Shown here: in pieces, positions 1-8,825 of the stretch | How positions within the stretch are numbered: position 1 is the stretch's first letter | Layout: each line of letters begins with the position of its first letter | NCBI GenBank assembly: GCA_965212525.1 | Contig: CBDBVC010000043.1 | Location: 1 to 64,000 of the forward strand | Reading direction: 5' to 3' | From: SZUA-38 sp965212525 | GTDB taxonomy: Bacteria; Pseudomonadota; Gammaproteobacteria; Xanthomonadales; SZUA-38 | DNA length: 64,000 bases | The notes under the pieces: model-generated | What the model was told of the DNA's origin: nothing | Seen by the model: only the letters and a program-made list of their open reading frames with translations | Databases searched by the model: none | Position numbers and translations under genes: made by a program

Positions 1-452
1 TCCGGGCTCGGTAGCAGTGATCAGTTCGCTGCTGCGAATTTCGAGATGGTTCGTTCAGCAGTGTGTGGAGAATCTGTTCGGCCTTTTCCTGCCCGATTGG
101 TGCTGCGGGTTTCACCACTGACAGCATGGATCATGATGATCTGGTCGACATCTGCCTGTGATCCGCTGATACGGAAGTACCAGTGATCGAGCACAGGCGT
201 CAGTCTGATGTCATCGATATTGAGACCCGGCAACTGATCAGCCGCCGTTGCAGTGGCTTCACTGGCAGTGATCATCGACGGGGGCAGGGCTGAAAAATCA
301 GGTGCATGCCGGGTTACCAGGTGTTCACCGCGAATGTTCTCGATCGGAATGATGGAAAAGTACAGGCCACCCAGTATCCAGAACAGCAGCTGTATGCCGA
401 TCAGTAGCCCCATCCAGCGGTGAGTCTTGCGCAGCAGCCGTGTCTTGTTCAT
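1..452 (-). pseudogene. PepSY-associated membrane protein, partial, frameshifted
   Basis: The reading frame starts at 452 (Met-Asn-Lys-Thr) and its ATG overlaps the mpl stop codon in an ATGA, so the two are translationally coupled. The protein begins with a basic segment and one clear membrane helix (about residues 12-32), then a periplasmic stretch with the pattern of PepSY-type domains (SEATATAADQL, VLDHWYFRI). The gene runs off the left edge, so the 3' part is missing. The frame changes at 110-112 and at 48-49. Removing one base from each run restores a continuous frame to the edge (PAAPIGQEKAEQILHTLLNE, then HLEIRSSELITATEPG). Function is not assignable beyond a PepSY-type membrane protein. 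The frameshifts are probably sequence errors. Confidence 0.55.
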
Positions 453-1830
453 GACTGCTCGGTTCCTCTTTCGGGTTTCAGCATGGCGGTCAGCCGGGCT
501 GGCAGGTGATCGAAACTGCCGTTTGACATGAGCAGGACGATGGTGGGGCGTTCGGGGCTCGCGAGACAGCAGCGGCAGCATGTCATCGATGCTGTCATGA
601 ACACTCAAGCGCTCACCCAGTGATGACAGGGTGCTCTGTGCATTCCAGTCGAGTTCAGGTTTGCTCAGCACCAGAATCCTGTCAGCACCCTCCAGCGCAG
701 CGGGCAACTCGTTCGCGAGGGTGCCCATGCGCATGGTGTTGCTGCGGGGCTCGAGGGCGACGACAAGTTCGTGCTCCGGCCAGTGTTGACGGCAGCCCTC
801 CAGTGTCAGTCTGATGGCGGTCGGGTGATGTGCAAAATCTTCGAACACAGAGAGTTTTGCCGGATTCGTGAAGACACTCCATGCGCCGCTTGATGCCCCT
901 GAACTGCCGGATGGCCTCGAGTGACTTTTCCGGGCTGATTCCGGCGCAGTGAGCCGCTGCCGTGGCTGCAATGCAGTTCATCAGGTTGTGCTGACCCTGC
1001 AGTGGCCAGTCACTGACATGAGTGCCTAGATTGGGCGCGGTGATTTCGATGCTGCTGCCATCGGCTGCATCGATGTGCCCATGCCAGTCAGCTGTGGATG
1101 TGGATGAAAAGCCATGCCTGGCAGACCAGCAGCCTCGGTTCAGCACATCCTCGAGGTGCTGATCATCAGCGTTGTGAATGATGTGGCCGGATTGCGGCAC
1201 AACCCGGATCAAGTGATGAAACTGGGTCTTGATTTCGTCAATCGAGTTGAAAATATCGGCATGGTCGAATTCCAGATTGTTCAATACCTGGATAAATGGC
1301 CGGTAGTGGACAAATTTGGAACGCTTGTCGAAAAAGGCCGTGTCGTATTCGTCGGCTTCTATCACGAACCATTCGGACTCTGTCAGGCGCGAGGAAACGC
1401 CAAAATTTCCTGGAACTCCACCGATCAGAAAGCTGGGGTTCAGGCCGGCATGTTCAAGAATCCACGCCAGCAGGCTGCTGGTGGTTGTCTTGCCATGTGT
1501 ACCGGCGATGGCAATCACCTTGAGATTGCAAAGCACATGTTCGGCCAGCCATTGTGGGCCAGATGTATAGGCCAGGTTGTTGTCGAGCAGATATTCGACT
1601 GACCGGTTGCCACGGGAAAGCGCGTTGCCGACGATGATCAGGTCGGTGTCGGCAGGAATCCCTTCGGGGTCATAGCCCTCTGTCAGTACGATGCCTTCTG
1701 CTTCGAGCTGGTCGCTCATCGGCGGGTAGACATTCTGGTCGGCGCCGCTGACACGGTTGCCCTGCTGCTTGGCAAGCCTTGCCAGTGATCCCATGAAGGT
1801 GCCACAGATTCCAAGAAAGTGTAGGTTCAT
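449..1830 (-). pseudogene. mpl: UDP-N-acetylmuramate:tripeptide ligase Mpl, frameshifted
   Basis: Mpl is a cytoplasmic Mur-ligase-family enzyme that reattaches recycled murein tripeptide (L-Ala-gamma-D-Glu-meso-DAP) to UDP-MurNAc. Visible are the N-terminal Rossmann start (LHFLGICGTFMGSLA), the ATP loop AGTHGKTTTSS near residue 110, EADEYDTAF, and NNLEFDHADIF. The frame breaks twice: at a four-base T run at 855-858 and a four-base G run at 554-557 (plus-strand view). Removing one base from each gives 459 codons, the normal family length, with the expected FEDFAHHPTAI and LLMSNGSFDHLP segments. The start at 1830 overlaps the upstream gene and the stop overlaps the downstream ATG, both in ATGA. 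It pairs logically with ampG and anmK elsewhere in the window. It is read here as an intact gene with sequence errors. Confidence 0.85.
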
Positions 1831-2349
1831 TCGGCCATTCCCGAGAAATTGAACAGAGTGCGGATCAGCAGACTGCCAAAAAAGCAGTGACAGGGTGATT
1901 ACCATGCCAAAATGAAAAGACCGGTTCAAGGCATGCTGGTAAATGTGCGCCTCGACGATCAGATTCCAGAACAGCGTCAGATACCAGGCAATCACCAGCA
2001 ACAGGGACGGGTACTGATTGATGGCCTGCTGAGACTTAAAATGAAGGATCAGTGGAAGCATAACCAGGCTGATGATGATGCCGGTACCGGCCATCGCCGT
2101 CAGGGTCTGCATGAACCGCTGCGAGAGACCGAATTGCCTCAGTATCAGAAAGGGCATGAGGGTGTAATAAGCGAAAATCAGCAGTTCGAGCGGATCATAA
2201 TCTTCAGATGTGATGATTCGGTGAGAGATCACCGAAAGCAGTAATGCGAGAACAAGCAGAAACAGTAACAGCTGCAATGAGTGTTTCAGGTGCTGTGGTC
2301 CTGATCGCAACAGGCAGATCTCGATCATGGTCCGGATCATTGAACTCAT
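1827..2349 (-). pseudogene. YIP1-like multi-pass membrane protein, frameshifted
   Basis: A hydrophobic protein of about 173 residues with four to five predicted membrane helices, starting MSSMIRTMIEICLLRSGPQ, a pattern I associate with small YIP1-type membrane proteins. In the raw sequence it appears fused in frame to Mpl. The cause is one extra base in a six-base A run at 1878-1883. With five bases the protein ends LLFGSLLIRTLFNFSGMAE and its stop overlaps the mpl start codon. The length then becomes an exact multiple of three (522 nt). The apparent 597-residue fusion protein is therefore an artefact. Function unknown; translational coupling to mpl suggests an envelope role. Confidence 0.6.
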
Positions 2350-2473
2350 TCGACTGTGCTCATGTTGTCTCAACTGTGATGATGGACACAAGTATACGCC
2401 TGGTGAGAGCTCGTCGATGCTGTTGAATTGATGGCAAATCATTTCACTGTTGCCTAAACTTCGGTATCTGGCC

Positions 2474-2726
2474 ATGTTGGCAACACCGGAGCGGACTCAT
2501 ACATATCGACAGACATCTGGATGCACGCGGCATGGCTTGTCCCCAGCCGGTGCTCGAACTCAAGGCGATTCTCCTGGATATGCGAACGGGGGAAACCATC
2601 GCTGTGGCCGCGGATGATCCGCATGCCATGCTCGATTTCGAGGTGTTCTGCGCCAGAACCGGTCACCAGATGGTACACAGTTCCGTGGTCGAAGAAACAT
2701 TCAGGGCGGTCATCCGCAAGTCCTGA
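2474..2726 (+). pseudogene. TusA/SirA-like sulfurtransferase, N-terminal frameshift
   Basis: The frame ending at 2726 encodes a TusA-type fold: LDARGMACPQPVLELKAIL, with the conserved Cys-Pro-x-Pro that carries persulfide sulfur, then RTGETIAVAADDPHAMLD and FCARTGHQ. The core starts immediately upstream of ATG 2532 with no in-frame start codon. An ATG at 2474 lies one frame away. One extra base between about 2505 and 2520 would join them into 84 codons (252 nt), the usual TusA size. This is the sixth +1 shift in the first 2.5 kb, and no gene after it shows one. TusA-like proteins relay sulfur for tRNA thiolation or other sulfur transfers; which one this serves cannot be told. No partner genes are nearby. 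Confidence 0.6.
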
Positions 2727-2753
2727 ACACCGCCTGTCAGAATAATGGCGCGA

Positions 2754-3356
2754 TCAGCTGCCCGAAGACTGGCTCTGATTGTCGACGTTCATCTGACCCT
2801 GCAGAACCGACAACAGTCGTGCCGACACTTCCTCGATACTGCCTGTGCCAAGAATCTGGCTCAGCAGTTCCCGATTGGCGTAATAATCGATCACTGGTGC
2901 AGTTTCATTCTCGTAGACAGTCATCCTGTGACGGACTGTTTCAACATCATCGTCTGCACGGCCTTCCAGTTCTGCGCGTCTGGCGATGCGCTCGACAACC
3001 TGGTCGGTATCGACGTCGATCTGGATCGCTTCCTGAACCGGCAACCCAAGTTCATCCAGCAGTTGATCGAGTGCTTCTGCCTGTGCCAGATTGCGCGGGT
3101 AACCGTCCAGGATATAGCCATTGGCGATATCATCCTGTTGCAGACGCTCCTTCAGCAGTCCGAGGATCATGTCATCAGGCACCAGATTGCCACCGGCCAT
3201 GATGCTCTCGGCCTGTTTGCCGATCTCTGTGCCATCCCTGACTGCTGCACGCAGAAGGTCGCCAGTGGAGATGTGCGGTATAGCCAGTTTTTCCCTCAGT
3301 ATTGCAGCCTGGGTTCCCTTGCCTGAACCCGGTGCGCCGAGTAACACAATGCGCAT
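2754..3356 (-). CDS. adk: adenylate kinase, short-LID type
   Basis: Interconverts ATP + AMP and 2 ADP in the cytoplasm. The phosphate-binding loop GAPGSGKGT is at residues 7-15, the AMP-site ISTGDLLR at 29-36, and the family signature DGYPRN at 84-89. The segment after RRAELEGRADD is short: the roughly 30-residue LID insertion of E. coli Adk is absent, giving 200 residues instead of about 214. The C-terminal tail (NVDNQSQSSGS) is polar and probably disordered. The gene is divergent from pfp. Being next to pfp, hppA and ppa puts it in a pyrophosphate/adenylate energy neighbourhood. Confidence 0.95.
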   Translation of the reverse strand: MRIVLLGAPGSGKGTQAAILREKLAIPHISTGDLLRAAVRDGTEIGKQAESIMAGGNLVPDDMILGLLKERLQQDDIANGYILDGYPRNLAQAEALDQLLDELGLPVQEAIQIDVDTDQVVERIARRAELEGRADDDVETVRHRMTVYENETAPVIDYYANRELLSQILGTGSIEEVSARLLSVLQGQMNVDNQSQSSGS

Positions 3357-3479
3357 GGTTTTTGTCCTGTCACGTTTCCCAAATTCGGAGAGGCTGATAA
3401 GCTACAGGCTGGTGGCTGACAAGTCAATGTGGCATGTCGGTCCGGCGAGGATCTGAAGCCAGAGAACCGGATGAGGAAC
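3357..3479. promoter_or_regulatory. adk/pfp divergent promoter region
   Basis: A 123-bp gap between two divergent genes must hold both promoters. I see no clean consensus -35/-10 pair and no strong inverted repeat. Confidence 0.35.
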
Positions 3480-4739
3480 ATGAAACGACCCAACGCACTC
3501 TATGCCCAGTCTGGTGGAGTCACTGCAGTGATCAATGCCACGGCCCAGGCTGTTATCGAGACAGCACGTCAGCATGATGACCGTATCGGCACGGTGTATG
3601 CAGCGCGATACGGCATTGTCGGGGTGTTGCGGGAGGAGTTGTATGACACCGCTTCGATGAGTGCAGAGCAACTCGCATCGATGTCATCACGGCCGGGCGG
3701 GCTGTTCGGGTCCTGTCGATACAAGCTGGCCGATATTGATGAAGATCCGGCACTGTACCAGCGGCTGATCGATGTCTTCAGTGCGCACGATATCGAATAC
3801 TTCTTTTACAACGGCGGCGGCGATTCTGCCGATACTGCACTCAAGTTGTCACGCCTGTCTGCCGAGCTGAATTATCCCCTGCAGTGCATCGCTGTGCCCA
3901 AGACTGTCGACAATGACCTGCCTGTAACGGACAACTGCCCGGGATTCGGTTCTGTCGCCAAATACGTGTCCACCTGCCTGCTTGAAGCCAGCCTCGATGT
4001 GCGTTCGATGAACGAGAGCTCGACCCGCGTGTTCATCATGGAGGTCATGGGACGTCATGCTGGCTGGATCGCAGCATCGGCTGGTTTGGTGAAGGACTCC
4101 CCGGTCGCGCCACCGCTGATTATCCTTTTTCCTGAAATTCGCTTCGATCAGCGAGGGTTCCTCGGTCGCGTCGATGGCATGGTCAGTCAGCATGGCTATT
4201 GCTGCGTTGTGGCTTCCGAAGGTCTGCTGGACGAACAGGGCGCATTCCTGTCCGACATGGGCACCACGGACGCTTTCGGGCACGCACAGCTCGGCGGCGT
4301 AGCTCCGGTGCTTTCTGCGATGGTGAGCTCTGAGATCGGACACAAGACTCACTGGGCCGTTCCCGATTATCTGCAACGTTCGGCACGACACCTGGCATCG
4401 GCCACTGATCTGGAACAGGCCTATGCCGTTGGTCGTGAAGCGGTCATGATGGCGCTGAACGGGCGCAATGCCGTCATGCCGGTAATCAGGCGGCTGGAAG
4501 GCAGTCCCTACCGCTGGGAGCTGGCAGAAGGAGATCTGAACAAGATCGCCAATGTCGAGAAGAAACTGCCCGCGTCATTCATTTCCAGTGATGGATACGG
4601 TGTCACTGAGGAAGCACTGCGCTATCTGAGGCCCCTGGTGATTGGTGAAGCGCAGACGGCCTATCGTGATGGCTTGCCCGTTTGTGAGCCAATTGAGCTT
4701 GGGCTCATCGACAGGCATCTGCCCGACTACACGGTCTGA
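3480..4739 (+). CDS. pfp: pyrophosphate-dependent 6-phosphofructokinase
   Basis: Catalyses reversible phosphorylation of fructose 6-phosphate with PPi instead of ATP, linking glycolysis to pyrophosphate. Visible motifs are the N-terminal QSGGVTAVINA, GGGDSADTA at 112-120 (the Asp of the GGDxS-type loop that disfavours ATP), PKTVDND at 140-146 with the catalytic Asp and the Lys typical of PPi enzymes, and EVMGRHAGW. The length of 419 residues fits the short PPi-PFK subgroup. An upstream in-frame ATG at 3471 is possible. I chose 3480 because the protein start aligns with the family; the GAGGA before it is closer than usual. A strong bidirectional terminator separates it from the convergent hppA. 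Confidence 0.9.
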   Translation: MKRPNALYAQSGGVTAVINATAQAVIETARQHDDRIGTVYAARYGIVGVLREELYDTASMSAEQLASMSSRPGGLFGSCRYKLADIDEDPALYQRLIDVFSAHDIEYFFYNGGGDSADTALKLSRLSAELNYPLQCIAVPKTVDNDLPVTDNCPGFGSVAKYVSTCLLEASLDVRSMNESSTRVFIMEVMGRHAGWIAASAGLVKDSPVAPPLIILFPEIRFDQRGFLGRVDGMVSQHGYCCVVASEGLLDEQGAFLSDMGTTDAFGHAQLGGVAPVLSAMVSSEIGHKTHWAVPDYLQRSARHLASATDLEQAYAVGREAVMMALNGRNAVMPVIRRLEGSPYRWELAEGDLNKIANVEKKLPASFISSDGYGVTEEALRYLRPLVIGEAQTAYRDGLPVCEPIELGLIDRHLPDYTV

Positions 4740-4749
4740 GCATCCGCAC

Positions 4750-4781
4750 AAAAAAAGGCCCGGCAATGCCGGGCCTTTTTT
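4750..4781. terminator. bidirectional intrinsic terminator, pfp/hppA
   Basis: Perfect 8-bp GC stem (ggcccggc / gccgggcc) with a 3-nt loop, preceded by seven A and followed by six T, so it can end transcripts from both convergent genes. Confidence 0.93.
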
Positions 4782-4798
4782 CGTCGAGTGTATCGCGA

Positions 4799-6808
4799 TC
4801 AGAGGATCGGGATGATCAGCAACGCAACGATGTTGATGATCTTGATCAACGGGTTGATGGCAGGGCCAGCAGTGTCCTTGTAGGGGTCGCCCACGGTGTC
4901 ACCTGTGACCGAAGCCTTGTGGGCATCGGAGCCCTTGCCGCCGAAATTGCCGTCTTCGATCAGCTTCTTGGCGTTGTCCCAGGCACCGCCACCGGTGGTC
5001 ATCGAAACCGCGACGAAAATACCGGTGATGATGGTACCGATCAGCATGCCACCCAGTGCCTGAGCACCCAGCAGCCAGCCAACCAGAATTGGTGCCACGA
5101 TCGGCAGCATGGAGGGAACGATCATTTCCTTGATCGCCGATTTTGTCAGCAGATCCACTGCCTTGGAATAATCGGGCTTGCCTGTGCCTTCCATGATGCC
5201 TTCAATATCGCGGAACTGGCGACGTACCTCTTCAACCACCGAGGCAGCAGCACGTCCCACGGCTTCCATTGCCATGGCACCAAACAGATAGGGCAGCAGG
5301 CCACCGATGAACAGGCCAATGATCACCAGCGGTTCATCCAGCGGGAAGCCCACCAGCTTGCCAGCCGCATCCAGATTGTGGGTGTAGTCGGCAAACAGCA
5401 CCAGCGCTGCCAGTCCGGCTGAGCCAATGGCGTAACCCTTGGTGACGGCCTTGGTGGTGTTGCCCACGGCGTCCAGTGGATCGGTGATGTTGCGGATCTT
5501 GTCGTCCAGCTCGGCCATCTCGGCGATACCGCCGGCGTTGTCGGTGATGGGACCGTAGGCATCCAGTGCCACGATCATGCCTGTCATGGACAGCATGGCG
5601 GTGGCAGCAATGGCGATACCGTACAGACCACTCAGCTCATAGGCACCCCAGATACTGGCACAGACCGCGAGTACGGGCAGTGCGGTGGACTTCATGGAAA
5701 TGCCAAGACCAGCAATGATGTTGGTGGCATCGCCCGTTTCCGAGGCTTTGGCCACGTGCTTGACGGGCTTGTATTCTGTCGAGGTGTAGTACTCGGTGAT
5801 CACGACCATGGCAGCGGTCAGACCGAGGCCAATCAGCGTGCAGTAGAACAGGTTCATGGCAGAAGCTTCAGGCATCATTTCCATCGTGATGAAGTAGAAG
5901 CCCACTGCAGACAGTACAGCTGAAACAATGACGCCCTTGTACAGCGCGCCCATAATCGAACCGCCTTCCCTGGTGCTGACGAAGAACGTGCCCAGGATGG
6001 ATGCGATGATGGAAGCCGCGCCGAGCACCATGGGGTACAGGACGGGGTTGCCGCCAATGCTGTCGGCCATCAGGCCGCCCAGCAGCATGGTCGCAATCAG
6101 TGTCACTGCGTAGGTTTCGAACAGGTCAGCTGCCATACCGGCACAGTCACCGACATTGTCACCCACGTTATCGGCGATCACGGCCGCGTTGCGAGGGTCG
6201 TCCTCGGGAATGCCTGCTTCAACCTTGCCCACCAGGTCAGCGCCAACGTCAGCGCCCTTGGTGAAGATACCGCCGCCCAGACGGGCGAAGATGGAGATCA
6301 GTGAGCCACCAAAGGCCAGGCCGACCAGCGCATGCAGTGTGGCTTCAGAACCGATTCGTGGTTCTGCCACTGCGTAGAAACCGGCCACACCCAGCAAACC
6401 CAGGCCAACCACCAGCATGCCGGTGATGGCGCCACCACGGAAGGCCACAGCCAGTGCGGCATTGATCCCGTCGTTGGCGGCTTGGGCTGTACGGACATTG
6501 GCACGGACAGAGATGTGCATGCCGATATAACCAGCGGCACCTGAAAAGACAGCGCCGATGCCGAAGGCGATCGCCGAGGCCCAGTCCAGAGCAAATCCCA
6601 TGACGATGAGCAGTGCGATACCGACGAAGGAAATGGTGATGTACTGGCGATTGAGGTAAGCCGCAGCACCTTCCTGAATGGCCGCCGCGATTTCCCGCAT
6701 GCGGTCATTGCCGTCTGATTTCGAAAGAATCCATCGAATGGACCAGGCACCATACAGTATCGTGATGATGGCCGCTCCAATCGATATCCAAAGCGCGTTA
6801 TCAACCAT
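4799..6808 (-). CDS. hppA: membrane H+-translocating pyrophosphatase, K+-independent type
   Basis: An integral membrane pump that hydrolyses PPi to export protons. The protein has 669 residues and about 15-16 hydrophobic segments. The substrate-binding signature DVGADLVGKVEAGIPEDDPRN and the acidic motif DNVGDNVGDCAGMAADLFE are intact. The sequence GNTTKAVTKGYAIGSAGLAAL carries Lys where K+-dependent enzymes have Ala, the accepted marker for K+-independent proton pumps. AGGAG lies 6 nt before the ATG. It sits between pfp (convergent) and ppa (divergent), so PPi made by biosynthesis can be used for glycolysis, for pumping protons, or simply hydrolysed. Confidence 0.97.
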   Translation of the reverse strand: MVDNALWISIGAAIITILYGAWSIRWILSKSDGNDRMREIAAAIQEGAAAYLNRQYITISFVGIALLIVMGFALDWASAIAFGIGAVFSGAAGYIGMHISVRANVRTAQAANDGINAALAVAFRGGAITGMLVVGLGLLGVAGFYAVAEPRIGSEATLHALVGLAFGGSLISIFARLGGGIFTKGADVGADLVGKVEAGIPEDDPRNAAVIADNVGDNVGDCAGMAADLFETYAVTLIATMLLGGLMADSIGGNPVLYPMVLGAASIIASILGTFFVSTREGGSIMGALYKGVIVSAVLSAVGFYFITMEMMPEASAMNLFYCTLIGLGLTAAMVVITEYYTSTEYKPVKHVAKASETGDATNIIAGLGISMKSTALPVLAVCASIWGAYELSGLYGIAIAATAMLSMTGMIVALDAYGPITDNAGGIAEMAELDDKIRNITDPLDAVGNTTKAVTKGYAIGSAGLAALVLFADYTHNLDAAGKLVGFPLDEPLVIIGLFIGGLLPYLFGAMAMEAVGRAAASVVEEVRRQFRDIEGIMEGTGKPDYSKAVDLLTKSAIKEMIVPSMLPIVAPILVGWLLGAQALGGMLIGTIITGIFVAVSMTTGGGAWDNAKKLIEDGNFGGKGSDAHKASVTGDTVGDPYKDTAGPAINPLIKIINIVALLIIPIL

Positions 6809-7070
6809 GGTTGCTCCTATTTGCAGTTATCTTGAAGAAAGTGAATTCGGACTGCCGCACCGGTTTCCCCTTGAATTGCACGTTCGAAACACGTCCGGTT
6901 TCATCATTGTGCAATGTCTGAACTGATCCGATGCAGGCTAAAACCGTCAGATTCTAGTCAATCTGGCCCGGTTTTCATAGTCAATACGGGCATTTGGCGT
7001 GAATAATGCTTGAATAGCGCTGCAGCAGACCCTAACTTGTGGGATCAACCGCGCAATCCTGGAAACCAAC
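6809..7070. promoter_or_regulatory. hppA/ppa divergent intergenic region
   Basis: 262 bp without a coding frame, separating two divergently read pyrophosphatase genes. It must hold both promoters. No convincing consensus promoter, riboswitch or terminator is visible. Confidence 0.35.
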
Positions 7071-7607
7071 ATGAGTTTTGACGACATCACAGCCGGACGT
7101 GATCTGCCCAATGAAATCAACGTCATCATCGAAATACCGCTCGACAGTGAGCCGGTGAAGTATGAGGTCGACAAGGACACCGGAACGATTTTCGTCGACC
7201 GGATCATGAAGACTGCCATGCGCTATCCCTGTAATTACGGCTACATCCCGCACACACTCAGCGATGACGGTGACCCCACTGATGTACTGGTGATCCTGCC
7301 GATGGCACTGATCCCGGGTTCGGTGATTCCGTGTCGACCAGTGGGGCTTCTGAAGATGGAAGACGAGGCCGGTGGTGATGACAAGGTGCTGGCTGTTCCG
7401 GTAGAGAAAATCACTGGACTCTATCGCAACGTCAATGACATTGATGATGTCGAGAAGATGACACTCGACCAGATCGCCCATTTCTTCGATCATTACAAGG
7501 ATCTGGAGACCGGCAAGTTTGTCAACGTCAAGGGCTGGTTTGGTCTGGATGAAGCACGCAAGGAAATCCTCACCTCATTCGAGCGCCTGAAGAACAAGAA
7601 CGCCTGA
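7071..7607 (+). CDS. ppa: soluble inorganic pyrophosphatase (family I)
   Basis: Cytoplasmic Mg2+-dependent hydrolase of PPi. The family I signature is intact: the acidic triplet D66-D68-D71 in SDDGDPTDVLV, preceded by the YPCNYGYIP segment, with later acidic residues in VEKITGLYRNVNDIDD. At 178 residues it has normal bacterial length. It is divergent from the membrane pyrophosphatase hppA, so the cell has both an energy-conserving and a wasteful PPi-consuming enzyme, whose balance must be regulated. Confidence 0.96.
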   Translation: MSFDDITAGRDLPNEINVIIEIPLDSEPVKYEVDKDTGTIFVDRIMKTAMRYPCNYGYIPHTLSDDGDPTDVLVILPMALIPGSVIPCRPVGLLKMEDEAGGDDKVLAVPVEKITGLYRNVNDIDDVEKMTLDQIAHFFDHYKDLETGKFVNVKGWFGLDEARKEILTSFERLKNKNA

Positions 7608-7624
7608 ACCGGCAGGTGCCGGTT
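7607..7624. terminator. hairpin between ppa and DUF2333 gene
   Basis: AACCGGCA and TGCCGGTT form a perfect 8-bp stem with a 2-nt centre, right at the ppa stop codon and between two convergent genes. There is no T tract, so it may act as an mRNA-stabilising hairpin rather than a terminator. Confidence 0.4.
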
Positions 7625-7631
7625 CCCTGTC

Positions 7632-8651
7632 TCAGCCGTCAGCCAGTAATTCGCGCAGTTCGATCATCGCTGCGTTGGCCTGGGAGATGTGCGAGGCCAT
7701 CACCAGAGAGTGATTGGCAGTCAGACCGAATCCCCTGCCATTGAGCACCAGCGGGCTCCACATGGTGGCCTGGGTTGATTCCAGGTCACGAATGATCTGT
7801 TGCATGCTGGCCGTGGCATTCTTCTTTTCCAGAACCAGTGCAAAATCGATTTCGGCGGCCTTGAGAAAATGGATCAGCGCCCAGCAGCTGCCGCGGGCTT
7901 CATAAAAGACATCGTCAATTTCCATCCAGGGCGTTTTCATGTATGTCTCGCGCGGGGCGGGTGTCGACTGGATCGCAGCAGTGTCGCCGTCCAGATCAAT
8001 GTTCAGTCGCGAATCGCCGATACTCTGGCTCAGTCTGGAGGCCAGAGATCCCAGCTGCTGATTGGCTATTGCCAGATAGTCACGCAGATTGTCTGCCCTT
8101 GCATAGAACTGGGCATCATCCTCGTTGGCATCGACCAGTCTCACCAGATAGTTGTCCAGGTATTCGATGCCTTCGCGGTATTCGGCTTCAGAGCGCGGGA
8201 ATATCCAGCTGTTCGAATCGATCGAGAATTTGGGGTGGGCCTCCATCAGGTCGACGTCTTCGACCGACTGTGTCTGTGAACGACTCATCTCGAAACGCAG
8301 TACCTGTGCCAGATCACGTACCTGTCTGAGTACGCCCCATTCCCAGCTCGGCACATTGTCCATGAATATCGAAGGCGGGGTGATGTCGTTCGACAGGTAG
8401 CCGCCACGTTTTTCCAGCATGCGCCGGGTGACCTCTTTCAGTGTGGCCACAGTGGTGTATCCGGTTGTTATCGTATGGCCTCGTTCCATGGCCGATTGCT
8501 GCGTGTGTTTCTCTACATCGAACAGATCCGGATGATGATCGTAATAGAACATCAGGAACAGCGTCAGCAGGAGAATCAGTCCGGTTGCCAGCAACCAGAT
8601 CGAGCGGCGTGGATCAAACAGCAGAAAAAACTCTTTCAAACGTTGTTTCAT
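7632..8651 (-). CDS. DUF2333 family inner-membrane-anchored protein
   Basis: A 339-residue protein with a basic N-terminus, one membrane helix at about residues 17-37, and a long soluble part presumably in the periplasm. The whole-length pattern (DPRRSIW, TTGYTTVATLKEVTRRMLEKRGGYLSND, NVPSWEWGVLRQVRDLAQVLR) matches my recollection of the DUF2333 family, common in gammaproteobacteria and without known function. No enzyme motif is visible. It is convergent with ppa, and the next gene upstream on the same strand is the ECF sigma factor, 174 nt away. Confidence 0.75.
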   Translation of the reverse strand: MKQRLKEFFLLFDPRRSIWLLATGLILLLTLFLMFYYDHHPDLFDVEKHTQQSAMERGHTITTGYTTVATLKEVTRRMLEKRGGYLSNDITPPSIFMDNVPSWEWGVLRQVRDLAQVLRFEMSRSQTQSVEDVDLMEAHPKFSIDSNSWIFPRSEAEYREGIEYLDNYLVRLVDANEDDAQFYARADNLRDYLAIANQQLGSLASRLSQSIGDSRLNIDLDGDTAAIQSTPAPRETYMKTPWMEIDDVFYEARGSCWALIHFLKAAEIDFALVLEKKNATASMQQIIRDLESTQATMWSPLVLNGRGFGLTANHSLVMASHISQANAAMIELRELLADG

Positions 8652-8825
8652 TCAGCAACGGTCATTCAGCTTCACAATCTACAGGATACCACTGGTGCCC
8701 TGTTGATTACCTGAGTAAAAGGTCATTGAAAACGGATGTCGTCCGAAAGTCGGTTTTCTGCAATGACAGATCTGGAGAGGAATATCCGGATGCTGAACAG
8801 CCCGGATCAGTGATGTGCCGTGTGT

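Noticed and set aside
682..2475. An apparent 597-residue membrane-Mur ligase fusion protein
   Set aside because: The fusion comes from one extra base in an A run at 1878-1883 and the odd C-terminus from another at 855-858; correcting them gives two normal genes with an ATGA overlap.
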